Assembly (NCBI RefSeq): GCF_003610235.1 | Contig: NZ_RAPR01000001.1 | Location: 3,410,001-3,474,000, forward strand | Direction: 5' to 3' | DNA from: Catellatospora citrea | GTDB lineage: Bacteria; Actinomycetota; Actinomycetes; Mycobacteriales; Micromonosporaceae | Length of the DNA: 64,000 bases | Notes under the pieces: model-generated | Seen by the model: the letters and a program-made list of their open reading frames with translations, nothing else | What the model was told of the DNA's origin: nothing | The model's database searches: none | Program-made: the position numbers and the translations under genes | Shown: positions 16,487 through 27,539 of the stretch, piece after piece | How positions within the stretch are numbered: the first letter of the stretch is position 1 | Layout of the letters: each line of letters starts with the position of its first letter

Positions 16487-19400
16487 TCAGCCCAGCACGT
16501 CCTTCAGGAGCTGGGCGCACCAGTCGAGCAGCGCCTGGTCGCGCAGGGGCTCGCCGCCGACCCGGCGGGTCGTCGGGGTCGGCACGCTGACCTGCGAGTT
16601 CACCGTCTTGTAGACCGAGTCGGGGTGGTAGCGCTTGAGCCGCAGCTGCTTGGAGTCGGCCAGCTCCAGCGGGCCGAACCGCACGTGCTTGCCCTGCAGC
16701 GAGATCTCGGTCAGGCCGTACGACCGGGCGGTCATCCGCAGCCTGGCGACTGCGACCAGGTTGGCCACCGGGGCGGGCGGCTCGCCGTAGCGGTCGGTCA
16801 GCTCGGCGACGACCTCCTGCAGCGCGACCTCGTCGCGGGCCGAGGCGAGCTTGCGGTAGATCTCCAGGCGCAGCCGCTCGGAGTCGATGTAGTCGTGCGG
16901 CAGGTGCGCGTCGATCGGCAGATCGATCTTGACCTCGGGCGCCTCCTCCTGCGCCGCGCCGCCGCCCTTGAACTGCGCCACCGCCTCGCCGACCATGCGC
17001 ACGTAGAGGTCGAACCCGACGCCCTCGATGTGGCCGGACTGCTCGCCGCCGAGCAGGTTGCCCGCGCCGCGGATCTCCAGGTCCTTCATCGCCACGTACA
17101 TGCCCGCGCCCAGCTCGGTGTGCTGGGCGATGGTGGCCAGCCGCTCGTGCGCCTGCTCGGTGAGCGGCTTCTCCGGCGGGTAGAGGAAGTAGGCGTACGC
17201 GCGCTCGCGGCCACGGCCCACCCGGCCCCGGATCTGGTGCAGCTGGGCCAGGCCGAGCAGGTCGGCGCGCTCCAGGATGAGCGTGTTCGCGTTCGGGATG
17301 TCGATGCCGGACTCGATGATGGTGGTGGCGACCAGGACGTCGTACTCCTTCTCCCAGAAGCCGACCATCACCTTCTCCAGTGCGTCCTCGCCCATCTGCC
17401 CGTGCGCGGCGACGACCCGCGCCTCGGGCACCAGCTCCCGGATGCGGCGCACCGCCTTGTCGATCGTCTCGACCCGGTTGTGCAGGTAGAACACCTGCCC
17501 GTCGCGCAGCAGCTCGCGGTGGATCGCGGCGGCGACCTGCTTGTCGTCGTATCCCCCGACGTAGGTGAGCACCGGGTGGCGCTCCTCCGGCGGCGTGGTG
17601 ATCTGCGACATCTCCCGGATGCCGGTGATCGACATCTCCAGGGTGCGCGGGATCGGCGTCGCGGACATGGTCAGCATGTCGACGTTGGTGCGCATCTCCT
17701 TGAGGCGCTCCTTGTGCTCGACGCCGAAGCGCTGCTCCTCGTCGACGATGACCAGGCCGAGCTTGTTGAACCGGGTGCTCTTCTGGATCAGCCGGTGGGT
17801 GCCGATGACGATGTCGGCGCGGCCCTCGGCGGCCATGTTCAGCGTCTCCTCGGCCTCCTTCGGGGTCGCGAACCGCGACAGCTGCCGCAGCACCACCGGG
17901 AACTGCGCCATCCGCTCGGAGAACGTGTTGTAGTGCTGCTGGGCCAGCAGCGTCGTCGGCACCAGCACGGCGACCTGCTTGCCGTCCTGCACCGCCTTGA
18001 ACGCCGCCCGCACCGCGATCTCGGTCTTGCCGTAGCCGACGTCGCCCGCGATCAGCCGGTCCATCGGGACCGGCTTCTCCATGTCGTACTTGACCTCCTC
18101 GATCGCGGACAGCTGGTCGGGCGTCTCCTGGTAGGGGAAGGCGTCCTCCAGCTCGCGCTGCCAGGGGGTGTCCGGGCCGAAGGCGTGGCCGGGCGCGGCC
18201 TGCCGGGCGGCGTAGAGCTGGATCAGCTGCGCGGCGATCTCGCGGACCGCCTTGCGGGCGCGCGCCTTGGCCTTCTGCCAGTCCGCGCCGCCCATCTTGT
18301 GCAGCGTGGGCTGCTCGCCGCCGACGTAGCGGGAGAGCTGGTCGAGGGCGTCGGTGGGCACGAACAGCCGGTCGCCGGGCTGGCCGCGCTTGCTGGCGGC
18401 GTACTCGATGACCAGGTACTCCCGGTCCGCGCCGTTGACCTTGCGCTGGACCAGCTCGACGTACTTGCCGATGCCGTGCGCCTCGTGCACCACGAAGTCG
18501 CCCGCGCGCAGCTCCAGCGGGTCGATGGTGTTGCGCCGCCGGGACGGCATGCGCCCCAGCTCGCGGTTGCCGGTGCCGCGCCCGCCGGAGATCTCCGCCC
18601 CGGTCAGCACGGCGAGCTTCGCGGCCTCGTCGACCAGGCCCAACCGCAGCCGGCCGCAGCTCACCACGACCTGGCCCGGCTCGGGCAGCCCGGCGATCTC
18701 GTCGGCGAGCGTCGCGCCGACGCCGGCATCGCGCAGCACCTCGACCGAGCGCTGCGCCGGGCCGTGGCCCTCGAAGATCAGCGCGACCCGCCAGCCCTCG
18801 GCCAGCCAGCCCTTCACGTCGGCGATCACCTTCGCGGTGTCCCCGTGGTAGACCGGGGGCTGGGTCGCCGACCAGGTCAGCACCGCGCCGGTGTCCGGGG
18901 CGACGTGCACCTCGGGGGTGTCGAGCCACGGCTCGTCGGCCGCCTTCTCGGTGGCGACCAGGCCGAACGGGGACGTCGTCCACCAGGGCAGGTCCAGGGT
19001 CGCGGCGTGTCCGCGTACCTCGGCGAGGGTCTTGAACGCGGCGGCGCCGAGGTCGATCGGGGCCTTGCCCCCGACGGCGGCCGCGGCCCAGCTCGCCTCC
19101 AGGAACTCCTCCGAGGTGCGCACCAGGTCGTGGGCGCGGGTGCGGATGCGCTCCGGGTCGGCCAGCAGCACCAGCGTGTCACGCGGCACGCAGTCCAGCA
19201 GCAGCTGCATCGAGTCCCGGCCGTGGTGCAGCGCCGGGGACAGCGACTCCATGCCCTCCACCGGGATGCCCTCGGCGAGCTTGGTCAGCATCTCCGCCAG
19301 CGCCGGGTGCTCGGCGGCCAGCTGCGCCGCGCGCTCGCGCACGTCCGGAGTGAGCAGCAGCTCCCGGCACGGCGGAGCCCACAGCCGGTCGACCTTGGCG

Positions 19401-20044
19401 ATGGTGCGCTGGTCGGCGACGGCGAAGGTGCGGATCTCCTCCACCTCGTCGCCCCAGAACTCCACCCGCGACGGGTGCTCGTCGGTGGGCGGGAAGATGT
19501 CGAGGATGCCGCCGCGCACCGCGAACTCGCCGCGCTTGGTGACGAGATCCACCCGGGCGTACGCCAGATCGTGCAGCGTGTGCGTCAGCTCGTCCAGCAC
19601 CACCACCGCGCCCTGGCGCAGGTCGATCGGCTCCAGGTCACCGAGGCCCTTGAGCTGGGGCTGCAGCATGCTGCGCACCGGCGCGACGACCACTCGCAGC
19701 GGGTGGCCCTCGGGGTGGGCGAGCTGGCGCAGCACGGCCAGCCGCCGCCCGACGGTGTCCGAGCGCGGCGACAGCCGCTCGTGCGGCAGCGTCTCCCAGG
19801 CCGGGTACACCGCCACGGTGGCCGGATCGAGGAACTCGCCCAGCGCTTCGGCCAGGTCCTCGCCCTCGCGGCTGGTCGCGGTCACCACCAGCACGGGGCG
19901 CTGCCGGGCCGCGCTCGCCACCAGGAACGGGCGGGCCGAGGCGGGCGCGGTGAGGTCGAGTTGGGGTTCGGTGCGGGCCAGTTCGGTGGCCCGGGCCAGC
20001 GCGGGATCGGCCGACGCCGCTTGGAGGAGTCCGGTGAGGTTCAC
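16487..20044 (-). CDS. mfd: Transcription-repair coupling factor Mfd
   Basis: The 1185-residue protein displaces stalled RNA polymerase and recruits UvrA for transcription-coupled repair. It contains the UvrB-like N-terminal domains, the RNA-polymerase-interacting domain (about residues 510-560, ELRAGDFVVHEAHGIGKYVE) and the helicase motor. Motor motifs are GDVGYGKTEIA (Walker A), VDEEQRFG (DEEQ box), TMSATPIPRT and RGRVGRGRERAYAY. A C-terminal TRCF domain (LPIDAHLPHDYI) completes it. I chose GTG 20044 because GGGAAGG lies upstream and the protein then starts VNLTGLLQAA like other Mfd proteins; longer starts add Arg-rich non-homologous sequence. Confidence 0.97.
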   Translation of the reverse strand: MNLTGLLQAASADPALARATELARTEPQLDLTAPASARPFLVASAARQRPVLVVTATSREGEDLAEALGEFLDPATVAVYPAWETLPHERLSPRSDTVGRRLAVLRQLAHPEGHPLRVVVAPVRSMLQPQLKGLGDLEPIDLRQGAVVVLDELTHTLHDLAYARVDLVTKRGEFAVRGGILDIFPPTDEHPSRVEFWGDEVEEIRTFAVADQRTIAKVDRLWAPPCRELLLTPDVRERAAQLAAEHPALAEMLTKLAEGIPVEGMESLSPALHHGRDSMQLLLDCVPRDTLVLLADPERIRTRAHDLVRTSEEFLEASWAAAAVGGKAPIDLGAAAFKTLAEVRGHAATLDLPWWTTSPFGLVATEKAADEPWLDTPEVHVAPDTGAVLTWSATQPPVYHGDTAKVIADVKGWLAEGWRVALIFEGHGPAQRSVEVLRDAGVGATLADEIAGLPEPGQVVVSCGRLRLGLVDEAAKLAVLTGAEISGGRGTGNRELGRMPSRRRNTIDPLELRAGDFVVHEAHGIGKYVELVQRKVNGADREYLVIEYAASKRGQPGDRLFVPTDALDQLSRYVGGEQPTLHKMGGADWQKAKARARKAVREIAAQLIQLYAARQAAPGHAFGPDTPWQRELEDAFPYQETPDQLSAIEEVKYDMEKPVPMDRLIAGDVGYGKTEIAVRAAFKAVQDGKQVAVLVPTTLLAQQHYNTFSERMAQFPVVLRQLSRFATPKEAEETLNMAAEGRADIVIGTHRLIQKSTRFNKLGLVIVDEEQRFGVEHKERLKEMRTNVDMLTMSATPIPRTLEMSITGIREMSQITTPPEERHPVLTYVGGYDDKQVAAAIHRELLRDGQVFYLHNRVETIDKAVRRIRELVPEARVVAAHGQMGEDALEKVMVGFWEKEYDVLVATTIIESGIDIPNANTLILERADLLGLAQLHQIRGRVGRGRERAYAYFLYPPEKPLTEQAHERLATIAQHTELGAGMYVAMKDLEIRGAGNLLGGEQSGHIEGVGFDLYVRMVGEAVAQFKGGGAAQEEAPEVKIDLPIDAHLPHDYIDSERLRLEIYRKLASARDEVALQEVVAELTDRYGEPPAPVANLVAVARLRMTARSYGLTEISLQGKHVRFGPLELADSKQLRLKRYHPDSVYKTVNSQVSVPTPTTRRVGGEPLRDQALLDWCAQLLKDVLG

Positions 20045-20405
20045 GGGTAAGCGCCTTCCCGCCCGGTAGGCACGGGCCATGGGCACGCCACGGCGAAAGC
20101 CCCGCAACCAGGCAGGTACGGGGTTTCGCCGTCGAGCCTACTCCTGCCCGCCGACCGATTTACGCGCCTGACGCGCGGCGTCCGGACCTCCGCGTCAACG
20201 GCCATGCCCGTCAGACGCGAAACCGCGCCCGTCCAGGTGCGGACGGGCGCGGTGCACGGCAGCGCCCGGCGCGGGCCGGGCGTGGCCGTCAGGCGAACCC
20301 GACCGGTCGCGTACCCGTTGCGGATCAGCACCGAATCCCTGACGTACACTGCCGAACTTCAAGAACACGAGCCGTGTCGGCGGAACCGCCCGGCCGGCCA
20401 CCACC
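20045..20405. other. Intergenic region upstream of mfd
   Basis: No convincing gene was found in these 361 bp. The region holds an imperfect hairpin at about 20091-20134 (CGGCGAAA...TTTCGCCG) just upstream of mfd and a perfect 13-bp hairpin at 20222-20253. An open frame on the minus strand here is Arg-rich and is broken by the hairpins, so I treat it as spurious. Confidence 0.6.
20222..20253. terminator. 13-bp perfect hairpin
   Basis: ACCGCGCCCGTCC (20222-20234) pairs with 20241-20253 around a 6-nt loop. It lies downstream of the minus-strand ATPase gene (stop at 20406) and would terminate that transcript before mfd. Confidence 0.6.
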
Positions 20406-21854
20406 TCACTGCCAAGCGCCGAGCACGTCGCGTGGGCCCCAGACGACCTGAACGCCGGAGCGTTCCACGTCGGGCGCGATGCCCGACAGGGACACCACAG
20501 CCAGTCCGGCCGACCCCGGGTCGAATCCAGGAATCTGTGCCGCGCCTGCCACGAGCGCAGACAGATCGCGCCCGTCGAACGGTCCGGACAACCATTTGAT
20601 CGAGCCGGCGAAGGAAACTTCCCTGGCCACCGTCCCGAGGTCGACGCCGACCAGGTCGACCTCGGGATCGAACTGGCGATTCCACCACCCGCCCACTGCG
20701 GCGATCTGGGACCACGGCAGATCACCGGTGGAGGCGGCGAGTTCCATCGCCTCACGCACCAGCGGCTCCACCGCCCGCCCGCGCCAGGACGACCACCGGC
20801 GCGCCACCGTCGCGATGGCGGTCTGCGGACGTCCCCGGCGCGCCTGATCCTGCGCCGCACGCAGCGCCGCGAGGTAGAACCTGAGGTTGCTGTCGGCGAT
20901 CCGGTAAAGGGCCGGCTTGCCGGGCTTGGTGGAGCACGGCTCGTCGACGGCGACCACCCGTTTCTCTTCCGTCAGGCGGCGCAGCAGCGGAGACAGCGAA
21001 CCCGAGGCCAGCGGTCCCTGGCGGCCTCCCGCTGAGGCGGCGATGTTCGCCTGCGTACGGTCCCCACTGCCGATGGCTTCCAGTACCCGCCGCGCCTGGT
21101 CGGGACCTGGAAACTCGGCGAGCAGCGTCGACTCCGGGATGCTGAACAGCGGCGAGGCCGGGTCCTCGCACTCGCGCTCCATGAACGGCAGTGCCGGCGT
21201 GCCGTGTGGCCACGCTCGCAGGATGCCTGGTAGACCGCCGCAGACCAGGTGCGCGTCGATCGCGTCGGCCCCGTCGAGCCCGAGCGCCTGCGCGGTGTCG
21301 GCCGGGGTCAGCGGGCCGAGGATCATGTTGTCCGCACGCCCGAAGAACGGCCGGTCGTACGCCGTCAGCCGCTCCATCATGTGCAGGTCGCTGCCGAGCA
21401 GGAGCAGCAGCACGGGGCGGTCCCGGAGCAGCCGGTCCCAGGCGGCCTGCAGCGCCCCGTCGAACATCTCGTCCTGCTCGGTCAGCCAGGGCACCTCGTC
21501 GAGCACGACGATCGACGGCCCTTCCGGAAGCACTGCCGCCAGCGCCCGGAAAGCGTCCGGCCAGCTGCCTGAGCCGACCTGCGCGACGAGTTCCCGATCG
21601 ACCGGCAGCGAGGAATCGCGCAGGTCCCGGCAGAAGGACTCGACTGCCTCGATCGGAGAGGCGCCCTTGACCGCGGTGTGGAACAGGTGGGGTCGCCGCG
21701 ACCGGTCGCAGAACTCCTGCACCAGGCGCGACTTGCCGACCTGCCGCCGTCCTCGCAGCGCGACCGCGACCCCCGAACCGCTCTGCGCGATGCGGTCGAG
21801 CCGTTTGGACAGCAGTCCCAGCTCCGTCTTCCTGCCCACGAAGTCGTCGGCCAC
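20406..21854 (-). CDS. DUF234-type DEXX-box ATPase
   Basis: The 482-residue protein resembles the archaeal-type ATPases with a C-terminal DUF234 domain found sporadically in bacteria. The N-terminal half is a STAND/AAA-like P-loop module: FVGRKTELGLL, Walker A variant LRGRRQVGKSRLVQEFC (about residues 34-50), and Walker B SIVVLDEVPWL (about 115-125). A winged-helix region follows (LSPLLRRLTEEKRVVAVDEP), then the C-terminal nuclease-like fold region (IAAVGGWWNRQFDPEVDLVGVD, with a PD-(D/E)XK-like spacing). It is a single-gene unit behind a perfect 40-bp palindrome. Substrate and role are unknown; a mobile or toxin-like origin is possible. Confidence 0.85.
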   Translation of the reverse strand: MADDFVGRKTELGLLSKRLDRIAQSGSGVAVALRGRRQVGKSRLVQEFCDRSRRPHLFHTAVKGASPIEAVESFCRDLRDSSLPVDRELVAQVGSGSWPDAFRALAAVLPEGPSIVVLDEVPWLTEQDEMFDGALQAAWDRLLRDRPVLLLLLGSDLHMMERLTAYDRPFFGRADNMILGPLTPADTAQALGLDGADAIDAHLVCGGLPGILRAWPHGTPALPFMERECEDPASPLFSIPESTLLAEFPGPDQARRVLEAIGSGDRTQANIAASAGGRQGPLASGSLSPLLRRLTEEKRVVAVDEPCSTKPGKPALYRIADSNLRFYLAALRAAQDQARRGRPQTAIATVARRWSSWRGRAVEPLVREAMELAASTGDLPWSQIAAVGGWWNRQFDPEVDLVGVDLGTVAREVSFAGSIKWLSGPFDGRDLSALVAGAAQIPGFDPGSAGLAVVSLSGIAPDVERSGVQVVWGPRDVLGAWQ

Positions 21855-21865
21855 GATCGCCTCCA

Positions 21866-21905
21866 GTTATGTAGATTGAATCTACGTAGATTCAATCTAC
21901 ATAAC
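21866..21905. promoter_or_regulatory. Perfect 40-bp palindromic operator upstream of the ATPase gene
   Basis: GTTATGTAGATTGAATCTAC (21866-21885) is followed immediately by its exact reverse complement (21886-21905). Each half contains its own smaller dyad GTAGATTNAATCTAC, so the site is two abutting 15-bp palindromes. It is strikingly AT-rich for this genome and ends 11 bp before the ATPase start, as expected of an operator or promoter site. Confidence 0.8.
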
Positions 21906-21955
21906 CGTGTGTCAATAGCGTTGCCCCGTCTCGCCTAGCCTCTTACTGTCGTCGC

Positions 21956-22729
21956 ATGACTGACGATCTTGACTATCGGCGCGTCGCGCTGGTCACCGGT
22001 GTCGGACGGAGCACGAACATCGGCGCAGCCGTGGCCCGCAGGCTGGTCGGCGACGGGTATCGGGTGATGATGACCGGCCACCCGGCATACGACGCCGAGC
22101 AGGGGCTGACCGGTGGCGACCCGGCCGGGCTGGCCGACGAGCTCGGGCCGGACGTGCACTGGCAGCCGTTCGACCTGACCGCGCCCGGCGGGCCGGAGGC
22201 GCTGGTGGCGGCCGCCGTCGAGCGGTTCGGCGGGGTCGACACGCTGGTGTCCTGCCACACCTACTCCACGCACACGCCGCTGGGCGGGCTGGACGCCGCC
22301 GAGATCGACCGGCACCTGACCGTGAACGTGCGGGCCAACATGCTGCTGGTGCAGGCGTACGCCGCGGCGCACGACGACGCCCGGCCGGGCCGGATCGTGC
22401 TGTTCACCTCGGGGCAGCGGCTCGGGCCGATGACCGGCGAGCTGGCGTACGCCGCCGGCAAGGCCGCGATCGAGTACCTGACCCGGGACTTCTCCGTGCT
22501 GCTGGCCGGGCGTGGCATCACCGTGAACGCGGTCAACCCCGGCCCCAACGACACCGGCTGGGCCGATCCCGAGACCCACGCCTGGGTCCGCGACCGCTTC
22601 CCGACCAAACGCTGGGGCACCCCCGTCGACACGGCGAAGCTCGTCGGCTGGCTGTGCTCGCCCGACGCCGAGTGGATCACCGGCCAGATCGTCGACTCCG
22701 CCGGCGGCTGGGGCGTGCACGTCGCCTGA
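21956..22729 (+). CDS. SDR-family oxidoreductase
   Basis: This 257-residue short-chain dehydrogenase has a Rossmann nucleotide site (VALVTGVGRSTNIGAAVARRL, residues 9-29), the structural VNVRANMLL segment, and the catalytic Tyr/Lys in YAAGKAA (about residues 161-167). The NPGPNDTGW loop follows. The closing segment ITGQIVDSAGGWGVHVA is typical of 3-oxoacyl-ACP-reductase-like SDRs. The substrate cannot be read from sequence. It stands alone, divergent from the ATPase gene, and is followed by a TGATCG palindrome. Confidence 0.9.
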   Translation: MTDDLDYRRVALVTGVGRSTNIGAAVARRLVGDGYRVMMTGHPAYDAEQGLTGGDPAGLADELGPDVHWQPFDLTAPGGPEALVAAAVERFGGVDTLVSCHTYSTHTPLGGLDAAEIDRHLTVNVRANMLLVQAYAAAHDDARPGRIVLFTSGQRLGPMTGELAYAAGKAAIEYLTRDFSVLLAGRGITVNAVNPGPNDTGWADPETHAWVRDRFPTKRWGTPVDTAKLVGWLCSPDAEWITGQIVDSAGGWGVHVA

Positions 22730-22747
22730 GCGCGCCGCGGTCCGACA

Positions 22748-22824
22748 TGATCGCTCGACTTGCCCGGCATATGGGCGAAAGCGGATGCAAGATACGCACA
22801 GGTGCCGGGCAAGTCGAGCGATCA
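22748..22824. repeat. TGATCG dispersed palindrome, copy C
   Basis: A 77-bp element with perfectly complementary 22-bp arms (beginning TGATCGCTCGACTTGCC) and the core TGGGCGAAAGCGG...CAAGATACGCACAGG. It lies between the SDR stop and ppc. It is the best-preserved copy in the window. Confidence 0.92.
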
Positions 22825-22960
22825 ATGCGGGACTGACCTGGGGCGGGAGCCGATCGCGGAATATGGGATGGCCCGCGTCACACCGCCGCATAGGCCACCA
22901 GGGCAGTAGCATCCACCGCAGGACAGCGCCGTCCTTCGTACCCACGGAAGGAACAGCGCG

Positions 22961-25771
<2,811 letters not shown>

Positions 25772-25782
25772 TCGGACCGAAT

Positions 25783-25837
25783 GTTTCGGCGAAGTTGCGC
25801 CTACCGGACATATTGGTGGGCGTTACTTCGCCGAAAC
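25783..25837. repeat. Palindromic hairpin downstream of ppc
   Basis: GTTTCGGCGAAGT (25783-25795) is perfectly complementary to 25825-25837, and the loop contains a further imperfect pairing (GCGCCTACC with GGTGGGCGT). It lies 12 bp after the ppc stop and probably ends that transcript. Confidence 0.65.
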
Positions 25838-25973
25838 CGCGGCACGATCTCATCATGGGCATGATGCACTCGACCGCAGTGCGCGCTGCTGCCACACTTG
25901 TCACCTGTCGGTCATGGGCGACAGCGGAGCGTCGCGATTGCGGTGCCGGCTCTCGGGGGAGGCAGGAGCAGAC

Positions 25974-27494
25974 GTGAGCGAGCGGAGCGAACGGGTGATC
26001 GGCGACGAGGCGCTGCGTGGCGCCCCCACGTGGACCCCCAACCCGACCGAGCTGTCCGACCTCGAATTGCTGCTGGCCGGGGCATACGCCCCGCTCGGCG
26101 GTTTCCTGGGCCGCGACGACCTCCGGTCGGTGGCCGCGACCTCCCGGCTCGTCGACGGCCGCCCCTGGCCGCTGCGGGTGAAGCTGGAGGTGCCGGCCGG
26201 GATGCTGGACGGCATCGAGGTCGCCGAGGCCCCGCCGCTGGTGCTGACCGACGCCGAGGGCGCGCCCGTCGCGCGGCTCGACGTCGCCGAGGTGTGGCCT
26301 ACCCGCGAGGGCTGGTGCGGCGTCGCCGGCCCGGTCACCGCGTACGGCGACGGCGGGCGGGCCCCGTTCGACCGGCTGCGGGTGCCCACCGACCACGTCC
26401 GCGCGCAGCTGACCGCGCAGCGCGTGCTCGGCTACTTCGCCGACCGGCCGCTGCACCGCCCGCAGCTCGCCCAGCTCAACCACGCTGCCCGCCAGCTCAA
26501 CGCGCAGCTCGTGGTGCTGGTGCCGGTCGGCGCGCCCGGCCCCGACGGCCTGACCTCGGAGTCGCTGGTCCGCTGCGTGCTCGCCGCGCGCGACCGGATG
26601 AACGAGCCCGTGATCGTGGCCATCCCGCTGACCAGCCGCGGCGACGAGGTCACCGACACCCTGGTCCGGGCCCGGGTCGCCGCCGCGTACGGCGTCACCC
26701 ACCTGCTCGGGACCGCGGCCACGATGTCCGGCGGCGGCCCGCGCGTGCTGATCCCGCGCGAGCTCGTCTACGACAGCCGCGACGGGCAGTGGCGCGACCG
26801 CGACGAGGTCCCCGAGCGGTTCGAGCGCATCGCGCTCACCGACGAGGAGATCGCCGGGCTGCTCGACGACGGCCTGCCCCTGCCCGAGTGGCACACCCCG
26901 CCCGCGGTGGCCCGCGAGCTGTCCAAGGCCCGCCCGCCCCGCCGCCAGCGCGGCGTGGTGCTGTTCTTCACCGGCTTCAGCGGCTCCGGCAAGTCCACCG
27001 TGGCCCGCGGCGTGGCGGACGCGCTGCTGGAGACCGGCGAGCGCAGCCTGACCGTGCTCGACGGCGACGTGGTGCGCCGCGAGCTGAGCGCCGGGCTCGG
27101 GTTCAGCAAGGCCGACCGCGACCTCAACATCCGCCGCATCGGCTGGGTCGCCGCGGAGACGGCCCGCCACGGCGGCATGGCCATCTGCTGCCCGATCGCG
27201 CCGTACGCCAGCGCCCGCGCCAACGCCCGCGCCATGGCCACCGCCGCCGGCGCCGACTTCGTGCTGGTGCACGTGGCCACCCCGATCGAGGTGTGCGAGC
27301 AGCGCGACCGCAAGGGCCTCTACGCCCGCGCCCGCGCCGGTCAGATCACCGGGATGACCGGCATCGACGACCCGTACGAGGTGCCCACCGATGCCGAGCT
27401 GGTGCTCGACACCTCGGAGGGCTCCATCGACGACGCCGTCGACACCGTGCTGGTGTACCTGGGCGAAGAGGGCTGGATCAACCCCCGCAGCTGA
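25974..27494 (+). CDS. cysC: Adenylylsulfate kinase with degenerate ATP-sulfurylase-like N-terminus
   Basis: The 506-residue protein has an N-terminal sulfate adenylyltransferase-like region (about residues 1-320) and a C-terminal APS kinase (about 325-500). The kinase makes PAPS, the sulfate donor for sulfotransferases. Its P-loop is FTGFSGSGKST, followed by LDGDVVRRELSAGLGFSKADRD and the CCPIAPYASAR segment, all intact. In the sulfurylase part the usual QTRNPLHxAH is replaced by FADRPLHRPQ and no GRDHAG motif is seen, so that activity is doubtful. Start GTG 25974 follows GGAGGCAGGAG. It lies next to an exopolysaccharide locus with two sulfotransferases, which suggests a dedicated PAPS supply. 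Confidence 0.88.
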   Translation: MSERSERVIGDEALRGAPTWTPNPTELSDLELLLAGAYAPLGGFLGRDDLRSVAATSRLVDGRPWPLRVKLEVPAGMLDGIEVAEAPPLVLTDAEGAPVARLDVAEVWPTREGWCGVAGPVTAYGDGGRAPFDRLRVPTDHVRAQLTAQRVLGYFADRPLHRPQLAQLNHAARQLNAQLVVLVPVGAPGPDGLTSESLVRCVLAARDRMNEPVIVAIPLTSRGDEVTDTLVRARVAAAYGVTHLLGTAATMSGGGPRVLIPRELVYDSRDGQWRDRDEVPERFERIALTDEEIAGLLDDGLPLPEWHTPPAVARELSKARPPRRQRGVVLFFTGFSGSGKSTVARGVADALLETGERSLTVLDGDVVRRELSAGLGFSKADRDLNIRRIGWVAAETARHGGMAICCPIAPYASARANARAMATAAGADFVLVHVATPIEVCEQRDRKGLYARARAGQITGMTGIDDPYEVPTDAELVLDTSEGSIDDAVDTVLVYLGEEGWINPRS

Positions 27495-27499
27495 ACAGC

Positions 27500-27530
27500 G
27501 CGACGGCCCGCCTGCGGGGCGGGCCGTCGC
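27500..27530. terminator. Bidirectional terminator between convergent genes
   Basis: GCGACGGCCCGCC (27500-27512) pairs perfectly with 27518-27530 around a 5-nt loop. It sits between the cysC-like stop at 27494 and the glycosidase stop at 27540. Confidence 0.8.
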
Positions 27531-27539
27531 GGTAGGTGC

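Noticed and set aside
16397..20050. Long plus-strand open frame opposite mfd
   Set aside because: Antisense shadow of Mfd, with low-complexity Leu/Arg/Val/His composition and no recognisable domain.
20041..20349. Minus-strand frame of about 100 codons upstream of mfd
   Set aside because: No ribosome site, Arg/Pro-rich, and it contains two hairpins; Mfd itself starts at 20044.
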